Below, piece after piece: positions 54,481 to 64,000 of a DNA stretch of 64,000 bases. A model generated the notes under the pieces. It was not told the origin of the DNA. It was given only the letters and a program-made list of their open reading frames with translations, and searched no databases. Origin of the DNA: Vigna angularis (taxonomy: Eukaryota; Streptophyta; Magnoliopsida; Fabales; Fabaceae); NCBI RefSeq assembly GCF_016808095.1, contig NC_068971.1, forward strand, positions 8,382,501-8,446,500. The letters are read 5' to 3'. The position numbers were made by a program, and so were the translations under genes. Each line of letters starts with the position of its first letter. The stretch's first letter is position 1.

Positions 54481-54828
54481 AAATGGCATAACATAATCAA
54501 CATCACATTTTACAACTATCACACTTGGATATCAACACGAAAGCATACTCTCATTTAAATTCAAGATCATACAGAAACAAAATACTTCATATTCAAGATT
54601 TAAGATTAGACAAAAGCAAAATATAGCATATTCAAGACTCAAGATAATACAAAGGGAAATACTCAAAGTTAGCTCCCCTTACCTCTATTCCAGACTTAGT
54701 TTCCTCTTCTCAAACCGTTCTCCAGAAACTTCCAGAATTTCCCCTCTTCAACTAGAATTTACTCCAACTCTCTTCTCTCACAATTTCTCTAGAATTTTGG
54801 TGTAAATTTCCAGCCTCCCCCCCTTGGC

Positions 54829-54836
54829 TATTTATA
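54829..54836 (-). promoter_or_regulatory. TATA box of the solo LTR
   Basis: TATAAATA on the minus strand (context CTATAAATAGCCAAGG) lies about 230 bp into the LTR as read on that strand. It supports the minus orientation. Confidence 0.6.
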
Positions 54837-55070
54837 GTAAAAAAATTTACTATTCATTTTTACTATTCATTTTACTATTGCAAAAATAATTTTTTATTTG
54901 CAAATTGGTGAATTCTGATCTCAAAGCTACGTGTAACACTTATCCTTTCCAAAAATAATTTTTTTTTACTATTCACTTTTTACTATTCACTTTTTACTAT
55001 TCACAATTTACTATTCACTAATTTTTTTTTTCTAGTAACTAACAAATATTTTCAAGGATCTTACAATTAA

Positions 55071-55929
55071 GTTGCTTACTATTTCGTCAGTGTATTAGAT
55101 GACCTTTTTCTGGTACTTGACTTATGTGATTGATTGCTTACAAACCTCACTCAAGCAATTTCATCATGATCTATATGGAGTATATTTCTATGTTATTATG
55201 TTCGTTGTTTTTATATTATGTTATGTATTAGTATAACTTCGTTTAATTATCGCCTTCATAAAAAATTAATAAATCTCACTTCTATAACAAATAAATTCAT
55301 ACTACTTGGAACTACATTATATTCAAAACAAATACTACATTTAAAAAAAAACTTTTTACTAAATTATAATTTAATTAATTTTTATAAATTATTTTTAATA
55401 ATTATTTGTAATTTTTTACTCTTAATAAACATTTTTACAAATAAGTATAACATAAACAAATATCATTTTATATCACCTTAATACCTAGGGGCATTTTGGT
55501 AATCTATAATTTCTACCAATTAAACAATTTTTTTAAAACTGTCACATCAATCAAATCCTACACTAATTCTCACAAACTTTACCTCTAAATCTACTCTCAA
55601 TCACCTCCAAATCCCCTCAAATAAACACAAAAAAATTACCCTCAAATCCCCTCAAATTCATTCAATCACTCTCCCCCAAATCATCTCCTCCAATCAACCC
55701 CAAATGAACACACCCTTAAGGAATCACTACGCCACAGTGATTACAAGACAAGTTTCACCAGATTGTTAAACCCAGAAATCGCGATAGGATTTTTAGATAA
55801 GGGTAATTTGATTTAACCCATTTCGTTAAACCCAACTGACAGCATTATATTTTTTTTTTAATTTACACATTCAAATATAACAAATGTGCCACATATTGCA
55901 AAAAGTTTACACATCATTCGGTTTTGGTC
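55071..55929. other. MULE right interior
   Basis: AT-rich sequence without a gene. The stretch 55490-55725 (repeated CTCAAATCCCCTCAAAT and CCCAAATGAACACACCCTTAA) looks like a MITE or other transposon remnant, but I could not find a matching pair of ends. The right TIR begins at about 55900. Confidence 0.4.
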
Positions 55930-56087
55930 ACAGAGACAACTGCATCGTTATGTTTTTAACGCCGTAAGCCAAAAAAATCATTTTGAACATTTTTTAACGA
56001 AATATGGGATCTAACTGAACTTTTTTAAAACGTAAGACAAATTTGAACAAAAGCCCAAAAACTAGGGACCAAATAATGTATTAAACC
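55900..56087. repeat. MULE right terminal inverted repeat
   Basis: It is the inverted counterpart of 37456-37536 plus 44572-44690. Shared phrases (complement) are GGTCCCTAGTTTT, TTTTAAAAAAGTT, ACGGCGTTAAAAACATAAC and GAATGATGTGTA. Confidence 0.8.
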
Positions 56088-56096
56088 TAATAAAAT

Positions 56097-56676
56097 TTAA
56101 TAGATGCCTTGATAGCTCCAACACAACCTTTGGAAGTTATCTTTTAGTTTCTTATTTAAAAAAGAATAGTTTTGAAAGTATTTAAAATATATTTTTTACT
56201 TTCTTATTTTAAAAATAACTTCGATTAATATTTTTGGGATAGCATATTAAATACTTTTAGAATAACACGTCAAATGAGTCGAATTGAAAAACATTCTTAA
56301 TTGAAGGGATGATATGAGGATTTTTATAAACTAGAAATTAAACCGGGTGATGGGTATTAAAATTATGAATTTTACAAAATCTAAGTACAAAACTATAATA
56401 TACAATACATTACTTTTCACTCGCCATAGTTTGTTAAGCTAAAAGATGAATAAGAAATAATATAAAATCTAAACCACAATCCAATGAATAAGCTAAGTCA
56501 ATACATTATCAACAAATGAAAGGTTTACATTTTATAGAAAATTAACCATAACCGATACATAATATAAAGAAACAAACTTATTTATCAATATAATTTTAAA
56601 AGATAAATTTACGCATAGTTCAATTTTATAAAACTGATTTCTAAAATGAATTTTTCACCAATTTGTGCAATAAGAT
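56097..56676. other. Intergenic, 3' of kiwellin gene
   Basis: AT-rich sequence including the probable 3' UTR of the minus-strand gene. No other feature seen. Confidence 0.4.
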
Positions 56677-57243
56677 TTAAGCATGAGACCATGTAATATC
56701 CATCCATCCCCATTGGTTCATGGGGATGCCTAAGGCTTTCCACACAGCCATTGAGGCAGCAACAATGTTGTTGGCACAAGGAGGTTGATAGCCATGATGT
56801 TTGTCACATCCTTGTGATGAGTCACATTCATCAACCACCATGGCCACCACACTTCTGCCATTGCCTCTAATGGTGATGTTATGGAGGCAAATGCTCTTGT
56901 GGTCGAACCATCCAGTGGAAAGTGCCACCACAGATGTGTCATCAGAATGATATTGGTTGTCACATTTTGAAGGGCTGTCGCCATCTCCACCCTTCTCAAA
57001 GCTATTAAGAGTGAGATATGCTTTGGTGTGACTAGACACTGTTGGTGAACATGTGTATGTGGGATATGTTTTTCCTGGCACACAGCACAAATCATCCTCT
57101 TCATTGCAATGCCCTGAAGGCATCTTTCCTCCTTTAACTCTGCCACTAGGTTGGCATTTTTCAGCTTCAATGTTCAAACCATTTGACAGGAAGAGAAAGA
57201 CCAAAAAAGGAAAGGTTGCTCTTGTGAAAAAATTAATCTTCAT
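56677..57243 (-). CDS. Kiwellin / ripening-related protein
   Basis: An intact single-exon gene encodes 188 aa. Residues 1-27 are a signal peptide (hydrophobic FPFLVFLFLSNGLNIEA). The mature part starts KCQPSGRVKGGK, followed by the Cys-rich CNEEDDLCC segment. The double-psi beta-barrel of kiwellins follows: SSHTKAYLTLNSFEKGGDG, YHSDDTSVVALSTGWF, VVAMVVDECDSSQGCD, PPCANNIVAASMAVWKALGI, ending WGWMDITWSHA. The cysteines and overall length agree with the family. Kiwellins are secreted to the apoplast and some act in defence by binding fungal effectors. The role of this copy is not shown by sequence. The nearest neighbour on one side is the MULE, 590 bp from the stop codon. A TATA-like box lies about 70 bp upstream. 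Confidence 0.93.
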   Translation of the reverse strand: MKINFFTRATFPFLVFLFLSNGLNIEAEKCQPSGRVKGGKMPSGHCNEEDDLCCVPGKTYPTYTCSPTVSSHTKAYLTLNSFEKGGDGDSPSKCDNQYHSDDTSVVALSTGWFDHKSICLHNITIRGNGRSVVAMVVDECDSSQGCDKHHGYQPPCANNIVAASMAVWKALGIPMNQWGWMDITWSHA

Positions 57244-57310
57244 TTTCTATGCTGATAGTTTGGTTCTACTCTCTGTTCTTTTGAGTACTTTGATGCCAGA
57301 ATGAGAAGCT

Positions 57311-57318
57311 TATTTAAA
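57311..57318 (-). promoter_or_regulatory. TATA-like box of the kiwellin gene
   Basis: TTTAAATA on the minus strand lies 68 bp upstream of the ATG, a normal spacing for a short plant leader. Confidence 0.5.
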
Positions 57319-58595
57319 GAGACTATGTTTAAACTATATGACAATTAACAGCAAGATGTAGTTGATTGTTATAGGAAGTGATCCTTTAGAAAAATGGTAG
57401 AAACAACTATGTTCTGCTTTGTTACTTCACAAAATGACAATTTACAGTATCCAAAAGTTTGTGTATTTCGCTCTCTGCATTCCATAGTTTGAGGAAACAA
57501 CCAAAGGACATGTCAAAAGTTGGGAACTAAAATTGCAATTTGTTTAGGTAATTGTGGTGTAGGTTGTTGAATGGTAACTTGTGTTGTGCTAGTCAATACC
57601 AACCAATAATTTACTAAGTATGGTCAAATGAAATAATCAAAATCATGAGTTAGATTTATAATTTACGTTCTAAGATTTATTGAGAAGTAGGTGTAGATGT
57701 TGACTGCAAACTCAACTTACTAGTGTGATATGCAATTAGAGGTTGACACTCCTTTATTAAATTGCCTTAAATATACTTGTTGATTTTGAAAATTATCTTG
57801 TTTTTCATTTATTTATAAATTGTTCACTTTTAACTGTTGAAAATATATAACTAACAATGTATTTTAAATTCTAGGCGAGTAACTAAAATTGTATCACTTT
57901 TAACAAGTAAATAATATTTATAAAAACAAGTGATGTCAAACCAGGTCATTCGGTCCAATCCGGCTTAGTCCATTACGAGTTAGTCATCTAGTGAGCTAAC
58001 CCAACCTTGTTTATTTATTAGCGAGCCAAAAAAAATTGAACCTGGTCTGATCCATCAGGGCTTGGTGGGTTAAACGGGTTGGCTCACTATCTCATTTAAT
58101 TACAAGTTTTTTTTAAAATCCAAAAAAAATTATAATTTTTTTGTAATTCAAATTTAAATAATTTCATTCTAAAAGATGTTGAACTTCAAAGACAATTTAA
58201 AATAAAAAAATTAACATACAACTCAAATGTAATCCAAAAGCAAACCCAAAAAACGAATAAATAAGTTTATAATATTGATAATTTTTGTATCACTTATCCA
58301 TTTATAATATTAGTGTATTGAATGCATAAATTTATAATATTTTGCTCTCTTCAAACATCTTTTTTCTTTATTCCCTTTATGATACAATAAAAAAATGATA
58401 ACTAATAATATTGAAATAAAAAATAAAAAATAATTAAATTAAACTAGGCGAAAATTGACCCATATAAAAAAATTATTTTTTTCAAACTCAATCCGGTCTG
58501 AATCTGTGGTGGACCAGGTTAATCTGCGAATTCTAACATATTTTGACAACAATAATTAAAAACTAATGAGTTATCATTTTAAAACCTTATTTCTA
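57319..58595. other. Upstream region of kiwellin gene
   Basis: AT-rich intergenic DNA. No ORF of note. The stretch 57950-58110 (AACCTGGTCTGATCCATCAG, GGCTTAGTCCATTACGAG) looks like remnant repeat sequence. Confidence 0.4.
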
Positions 58596-58848
58596 GGTTT
58601 AATACATCATTTGTTCCCTACTTTTAGGGGTTTGGTTCAAAGTGATCCTATCTTTTAAAAAAGTTTAATAAGACCCCATATTTCGTTAAAAAATGTTCAA
58701 TCTGGTCCTTTTCGCTCACGTCGTTAAAAACATAACGATGCAAATGCCACCGTGGCCAAACTTGAGTGAGTATTGCAGTTTGATGAATACGTGGCACGTT
58801 TGAAGAGGTTGCACTGTGTAAATATTTTAAAAAAATTAAAATGACGTA
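58596..58848 (+). repeat. MULE-type terminus, same family as 37456 and 56087
   Basis: GGTTTAATACATCATTTGTT starts a 250-bp segment matching the MULE TIR: TTTTAAAAAAGTTTAATAAG, CCCATATTTCGTTAAAAAAT, TCGTTAAAAACATAACGATG. No inverted partner is found downstream in the window. Confidence 0.75.
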
Positions 58849-58867
58849 AGTTAGGTGCAAATCCCAA

Positions 58868-59320
58868 CAGTCACACCATATGCAAATCCTCCAACCTGGT
58901 CCAAAATCACTCTCTAATGATGATGGAATGACAACGCCATTGCATTTGCATCAAAGGGCTCCACCCCAATAATCCTCACCTTTGGATTAACCCTCTTCAC
59001 ATAACAATCACCGTAGAGCAGATAACTCCCTTTTCCAACAACTCCTTGGGAAGTTTTGCCATCATATTATAAGCTCCACGAATCTTAAATGAGAAAACGA
59101 GTTGCAAATCCTCTCTCTTGAGCCAAACCTTAACCCCGAGTTTCCGAGAAAGCTTTGGCGCCAATTGTAGAGAGGACTCAATTGCTACGTCGTAGACCTT
59201 CGAAGTGACAATATTCGTCAAATAACTCAACGCATTCATCACGCCATCACCACCACTATCGGACCGAGACCGGTGGGGAACCGCACCGACGTATTCCGGT
59301 GGGTACTAAAGGGAATCCGG
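58868..59320 (-). pseudogene. Threonine dehydratase fragment
   Basis: On the minus strand the frame reads [10 protein letters not shown], then [40 protein letters not shown] and [20 protein letters not shown] up to KGVICS. These match the N-terminal part of plastid biosynthetic threonine dehydratase, the first enzyme of isoleucine synthesis. The lysine of [10 protein letters not shown] is the usual pyridoxal-phosphate attachment site. After GVICS the sequence jumps (deletion) to TVIVM, then to diverged pieces such as KVRIIGVEPFDANAMAL and DQVGGFAYGV. A TAG replaces Gln upstream of YPPEYV. It is a broken, internally deleted copy lying immediately inside a MULE-type terminus. Confidence 0.75.
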
Positions 59321-59329
59321 CTAGACTCG

Positions 59330-61837
59330 GGGGTGCGGGGGAGCCACTAGCTGGGTATCTTTTTGCAAGTGAAGAGTTTCAATGCATGTGGGGCCACGGT
59401 AAGATGAAGAAAAATATTATATTTTCTTCCTGTTAGTGTAGACGTTGGAATCCTGAGAGTTAGAAGGGATTTTTGATATTGGCATTTAATGGTTTTCATG
59501 ATAGCTACCTTGGGAGCGAAATCATAATATGGTTAATACCAAGTGCATGAAATTGTTGTTGTGCATGTGCTGCTATGTCCCTTGTTGATAGGTAAAGTAC
59601 GCAAATGATATTTTGGGGTTGCATGGGTGGATTATAAGAATGGTGAAGGGTTACAGGCTAAGGTTTTCGTTGTGCATATTTTAAATTTTGAGTCTATAAA
59701 ATAAGTCTAGGGAAGCTAAAGGAGTTTTCTTTGAAGATATAAAGATTGATGAGAGAAGTGCAGAGGTTATCTAATGGTCACAGTTTTGTTGTCAATAAGC
59801 AAGGATTCTTTGTTTTAGTTATATTGATATTGTCCTAACAGTGAAATATCTAGTTTTATGGGTTTCGAAAATTATATCATTTTTCAGTTATTATTGAGTG
59901 GAATAGTATATAGGGTGATATAGGGTGGAATCTGGAGGTGAGTGTATAAAACTGATGCATTGTTGGGTAGTGTTTAAAGAAATATTCTCTCTTTAATCAA
60001 TACATTAATATCTCTCTCTTCAACCATTAAAAGTCATTTACGTTTCTCTCTCTCTATATTTAATTCTTCAAACAGCCATTTACGTTTCTCTCTGCATTTA
60101 ATTCTTTCAGTCATATATTTATCAAACTGCACAGCTCACTCGATGATGTCATATATAAATATTTTTTAAATTGAAAGCATAGATCTAAATATCAAACTAA
60201 ACTTGCACTTGGTTTGCTAAAAAGAATACACACATAAAAATTATTCCTCATATATACAAACAAAATTATTACATCCTAATTTTATTTCCCATTCTCTAAA
60301 TATATTACTTTATTTCCCTTCATTTGTTTGTCTTTTGTTCTTCAGTTTTACCAAACAACCAAACAATCATTTCATTTTCTACTACTTTACTCTTCTCATT
60401 TTCTATTTTATCGTGTATCCTTTCTTTCGTAACCCATAGGCTCTGTGGAAAGACTTGGCTGTGTTTCGTTAGCAATGGGGTGCTCTTAGGGACAATAAAA
60501 GATCATATAACGGATATTCTGTAAGAAGGAATGGGCGTTTCTATTTTGTAATTTAATTGATTCTGTTAACTCTATAATCAGGTATATGTTGGTGGTCATC
60601 ATAATGTAAATTATGAAATTTCTTGCAGTAAATACTTTCATTGCAATGTGTTTTGTTCAAGGAATGTGTATTTCTATAATCACCTGTGTTAGATTGTAAA
60701 TTACGAACATTCGTGCAATAAATACTTTCATTGCAAGTGTTATGCGTTTTGTTCAACTTTCCAAATTTCCCTTCGTAAGTGATCTAACCAATCAAAATTA
60801 GAACTACCAAAAGCTTTTTCTCACTGACAGAAGTCAGCTACCTAAATCAAATGCCGTTATAATGTTTAGTAGCAAGTCATACTAATAAACAAATTGGCTT
60901 TTAGATCTTTAACATAATCCTATAAATAGCTTGTCCCCAATCTCTCTCTGCCTCTACCCCATTTGATCTATTCTCCTTAATGTGCATACAACCCTAGGAC
61001 TCTTTTCCTGCCTGGTTATGAAAAACAAAGGGGAGAGGCTCCCTTTATAAACTGTTAATAGTCATCTCACAATTTGAATTACACAAGAAATAAAGGTTTT
61101 ATGCAAAAGGGTTTCTGACAGCTTTAATGAATCAGGACAATGTTGAGGGTCCGTTAGAGGGAAAACCGAAGGAGGAAATAGTTAAAGAGAGGAGAGGAGA
61201 AACGGGGTTACATATAGAGGGAACGTGAGAGGTGTCTGGGGGTGGATTGGGGTTCTTTGTTATTAGGCAGAGAAATAGTTTCTATCGGAGCTTATGCTCT
61301 GGGGATTATAGGGGTTCTTCTCTGTAAAAGTTTTATTTTCAATATATAAGACAAATTTCAACCTACATTGAATTGGGTTCCTAACAGTTTTTTCACAAAG
61401 ATGACAAAACAGAACACTAACGTCAGGACCTAATTCTATCCCTAGTCTTTCATAGGTCGTACAAAATTTGCTGTAACAGGAGCCATGACGCGAAGAAATC
61501 ATAATCATGGATCATACAACTTCTACAAATTATTTCAAACATTTTTCTTTGAGAGCACCTGATTGCAATCCTTTGCTTAAACTTATAAATTCACACAGAA
61601 ATACATTAAGGACAGATAATATACAACTAACCAAGAGACCAGGAAAGACCAGATTGATTGGCTTTCGCAATTTTACAATCAACCACGAACAAAATCCTTT
61701 AATCATTTCAATGAAAATTTCATGAATGGGACATATATGCAACACTATCTGCGGAGATATCCCATCCTCCCCCCTTGCTGCAGGGGGGAAATTAGACACT
61801 AATAAACTACATCCAAAAAGATAGGAAATCACCCTGC
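59330..61837. other. Intergenic region with a candidate plus-strand promoter
   Basis: No ORF with a recognisable domain. TATAAATAGC at 60921-60930 followed by a CT-rich stretch (CCCCAATCTCTCTCTGCCTC, 60936-60955) looks like a plant core promoter or an LTR U3/R region, but nothing coding follows. CCCCCCTTGCTGCAGGGGGG at 61770-61789 can form a hairpin and probably lies in the 3' UTR of the downstream minus-strand gene. Confidence 0.35.
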
Positions 61838-61944
61838 TTAAGATCCCTCACTTGTAGATTTCGGTCCTATGTTCTTCCTCAAAAATTCAGACAACCTTGC
61901 ACTAGCAGCACGACCTCTTTCTAGGCAGTGAAGATAATCATCCG
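61838..61944 (-). CDS. Last exon of an unidentified minus-strand gene
   Basis: On the minus strand, the acceptor TTTTTGTAG|CGGATG is followed by a frame reading ADDYLHCLERGRAASARLSE, then a basic FLRKNIGPKS and a TAA stop. It joins in phase with the exon at 63458-63590 (codon split g|cg). I do not recognise the protein. Composition and splice signals are those of a real exon. Confidence 0.55.
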
Positions 61945-61980
61945 CTACAAAAAGGTTAAACAGAAAACTTATTAGATAAT

Positions 61981-62057
61981 TGTAAACACCCTATTTTTAT
62001 TTTATCATATTTTATTACAATTATACTTATTATAGCTTATCAGGCCTAGCACATTCA

Positions 62058-62134
<77 letters not shown>
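61981..62134 (+). repeat. Truncated LTR-like start and (AT)37 microsatellite
   Basis: TGTAAACACCCTATTTTTAT at 61981 resembles the start of a Ty3/gypsy LTR. It runs about 80 bp into a pure AT dinucleotide run (62061-62134), with nothing recognisable beyond. All of this lies in the intron of the minus-strand gene. Confidence 0.5.
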
Positions 62135-62136
<2 letters not shown>

Positions 62137-62214
62137 CTTATATTTTTTACTCCTTCCATTAGGGAGTACTATTCTTTTTAATCCTCCAATTTTTCAAAAT
62201 GATGTTTATAGTCA

Positions 62215-62290
62215 CCAGGCTTAGACGGCGTTGGTAACATAGCTGATATGACTAGCATGTGTTCAAGTCCACACATGGTAGTTGGTATTT
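62215..62290 (+). other. tRNA-like / SINE-like segment
   Basis: GTGTTCAAGTCCACACA at 62257-62273 fits a Pol III B box (GTTCAAGTCC) with flanking pairing. TAGACGGCGTTGG about 35 nt upstream is a weak A box. No intact cloverleaf is seen, and no clear tail or duplication was found. Confidence 0.28.
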
Positions 62291-63457
62291 TGTTTTAGGA
62301 AGTGGAATTTCTAATTAATATGGTAGATGTGATAAATAAGAAAACCCTAAATGCATCCATTACAAGGGAGGAAACAGGCCAAAGTAGCATCAATAGAAGA
62401 AAAATAAAGTGGAGCAAGATTTAAGGTACAATCTATGCAGGTAGAAAGCATCTACAAGGGTTAGAATTGCAAGTAGCCAACCCTTTTTCTTCTTCCTTTT
62501 TGGTGACCTTTCTAATAATTCTTTATGCCAGTGTTGTTATTGGACATAAGAGGCTCTTCTAATGTTACTAAAAATGTCATCATCATATTACGTTTGCATC
62601 ATAATTCAGAGTAATGCCTTTAGAACCCTATTTAAATTCCACCACTTCAGCCATCACTTCATCGTGATCATACATACAGGCAATATCATTGCTAACTTGA
62701 CCTTTCCAGAGCTAAACGCGAGCAATAGTACTTTCCTTCTCTCCAAAAAGAGAAAAATACAATTCTTCCCCGTCGTTTGTTTCATCTTGTGGTTTGGTGA
62801 ATATAATGCATTACATTTATTTGTATGAACTTTACAAAAAATCACCTTCAATAATTTGAATTTGATTTAACATTAGAGGAAATTCAAATTAGAAAATAAC
62901 TTGATTAAGTAAAAAAAAATATATTCCTATGATCTTAAATTGAACATTTTTGGTTAACAAAAAATGGTCCAAAAAATATTTCAGTGATTTACTTTGGATT
63001 TTTATTCCTTAGAATTAGTAACAAAATTAACAATAAACACTCCATACATTGATTTTCACTCATTAGGATTAGGTGATAAAAGGTATTTAATTTTTGTTTT
63101 GATAGACTTAAAAATGCATGTCAAAAAGCTTGAAGTTTTTATTTGCATAATTAATTTAGGGTAATTGTCTCAGGACAGGAGTAAGGGACGTGGTATAGGG
63201 CCCAGTTTAATTTCCACATTGCATACAATTAATTCCCTTTGTTTTTTCCAACGTTTTCCCAGAATGTAATAAAATTGGTGGTGGCTCCACTCATTTTCAT
63301 TGTCACAACAATCACAGTAGAAGAGAAAACCAACACAAGCACAGTCTATGCAAGCATATGCTTAAGCAATACTAGGTAAAGTTAAAATATTTATGGCACA
63401 AACAATTCCCACTGAAGGAACTGAATATGAAAAGTTAAAGAAAGTGTTGCAGAATAC

Positions 63458-63590
63458 CTGACATGGCACCTTGTGTAACAGATGTCATGATTCCATGTGC
63501 CATAGGCTCACTACCCACCTGCAATGGTCTATCGGGTAGGACTGAAACAATAGCATTTGGAAAAACTAAATTGGCCAGTGCTTTTAGTTT
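63458..63590 (-). CDS. Penultimate exon of the unidentified minus-strand gene
   Basis: The acceptor is ATTATGGCAG|AAACTA (exon from 63590) and the donor is ATGTCAG|GTATTC (exon end 63458). It encodes KLKALANLVFPNAIVSVLPD, then RPLQVGSEPMAHGIMTSVTQ and GAMS, continuing in phase into 61944. Further exons probably lie upstream; a small candidate around 63650-63690 encodes a hydrophobic stretch (LAISFTGVAGLMLL), possibly part of a membrane segment. I do not recognise the family. Confidence 0.55.
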
Positions 63591-64000
63591 CTGCCATAAT
63601 ATTAAAAAGCATTGAATTAGATTTATGTACAAGAAGCATGAGACCTGCGACTCCAGTAAAAGAAATCGCCAGTGCTACAAGGACAAGAAAACATTAACTA
63701 TACAATTATTATGGGTTTATGGCAAAAAATATATATCATGAGTTGAGTTCCACTAAGCCTCGCAGCATGTCATTAACTAAATGCATGCATGGATTTCTCG
63801 AAGATAAAACACAAATTGACTATTGGATGCACAATTAGTTACTAGTCAGAATGTGGACTGCTAGTATCTAATTTAACACATAGTTGAGTATGCCTTTGCC
63901 AAAGTAAAAAAGGCTGCCAATATTACAAGGAAAACCAAATTCCCTTTAATCATGAATATAAAGACTCCAATCTTATAGTTTTAACATGGAAGAATAAAGA
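63591..64000. other. Right edge, probably intron and upstream exons of the minus-strand gene
   Basis: AT-rich sequence. One possible hydrophobic exon lies near 63640-63690 on the minus strand. Nothing else is supported. Confidence 0.3.

Larger units (their letters stand above)
52312..55065 (-). mobile_element. Solo LTR, Ty3/gypsy, antisense
   Basis: The 2754-bp sequence is flanked by the 5-bp duplication ATTAA (52307-52311 and 55066-55070). On the minus strand it starts TGTAAGATCC and ends GGGTGTTACA, with a TATA box at 54836-54829. No internal region is present, so it is a solo LTR left by recombination. Its termini resemble those of the LTR at 46717-50093, but the bodies differ, suggesting related families. 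Confidence 0.82.
37456..56087. mobile_element. Mutator-like element (MULE) with long TIRs, host of further insertions
   Basis: The ends GGTTTAATACATCATTTGGT (37456) and its inverted counterpart (ending 56087) form TIRs of about 200 bp. They are flanked by the 9-bp duplication TAATAAAAT at 37447-37455 and 56088-56096, which is diagnostic of Mutator-like elements. The span is 18.6 kb, or about 11.6 kb without the CACTA element inserted in the left TIR. No MURA-type transposase is seen. The interior holds a gypsy LTR with PBS, a chimeric ORF, a plant-transposon-type ORF and a solo LTR. It is therefore a non-autonomous MULE carrying captured or inserted cargo. Confidence 0.82.

Noticed and set aside
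53684..55481. AT-rich frames at 53684-53962 and 55218-55481
   Set aside because: Low-complexity Ile/Asn/Leu composition in an LTR body and MULE interior; no family resemblance.
56730..57170. 146-codon minus-strand frame overlapping the kiwellin gene
   Set aside because: It is an out-of-frame shadow of the kiwellin coding sequence.

Overview
The window is nuclear DNA of a flowering plant, very probably a legume. The evidence is the Ogre/Tat-type Ty3/gypsy element, a Cassandra TRIM carrying 5S rRNA sequence, a Sirevirus LTR, a 'putative plant transposon protein' ORF, and a plant kiwellin gene. A phaseoloid legume such as Vigna or Phaseolus is my guess, not something the sequence proves. About 56 kb of the 64 kb is nested transposable elements. 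Ordinary host genes appear only at the right end.

Layout. (1) 1-32614 is the 3' portion of a very large Ogre/Tat-lineage Ty3/gypsy element: gag-pro, a putative spliced intron, RT, two RNase H domains, integrase, a long 3' region and a 5.4-kb 3' LTR. Its RT is split at 4398/17378 by a young 12,979-bp Athila-like, gag-only element with 3.75-kb LTRs and a CACAC target duplication. (2) The Ogre-like element lies in the 3' end of a Sirevirus (32615-34656), whose 3' LTR also holds a 626-bp Cassandra TRIM (TSD ATAAG). (3) The Sirevirus lies in the pol of a Ty1/copia element (34657-36885). (4) 37456-56087 is an 18.6-kb Mutator-like element with long terminal inverted repeats and a 9-bp TSD. A 7-kb CACTA element sits in its left TIR. 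Its interior holds a Ty3/gypsy LTR with PBS, a chimeric ORF, the plant-transposon ORF and an antisense solo LTR. (5) 56677-57243 is an intact single-exon kiwellin gene (minus strand). A truncated threonine dehydratase copy abuts a MULE-type terminus near 58.6-59.3 kb, and 61.8-63.6 kb holds the last exons of an unidentified minus-strand gene.

The most striking content is a minus-strand gene carried by both the Athila-like element (about 10.6-12.0 kb) and the Ogre-like element (about 21.07-22.63 kb). Each copy has its own TATA box, a noncoding first exon, two introns at matching positions, and a 152-aa product. The product has a WUSCHEL/WOX-like homeodomain, a WUS-box-like LFPV motif and an EAR-like C-terminus. 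Differences between the two copies are mostly synonymous, which suggests purifying selection. The first intron contains a 97-bp block that is 100% identical between copies and rich in inverted repeats, while the exons are only about 86-87% identical. Two different retrotransposon lineages therefore share a mobile antisense homeodomain cassette with a possible structured RNA or regulatory island inside it.
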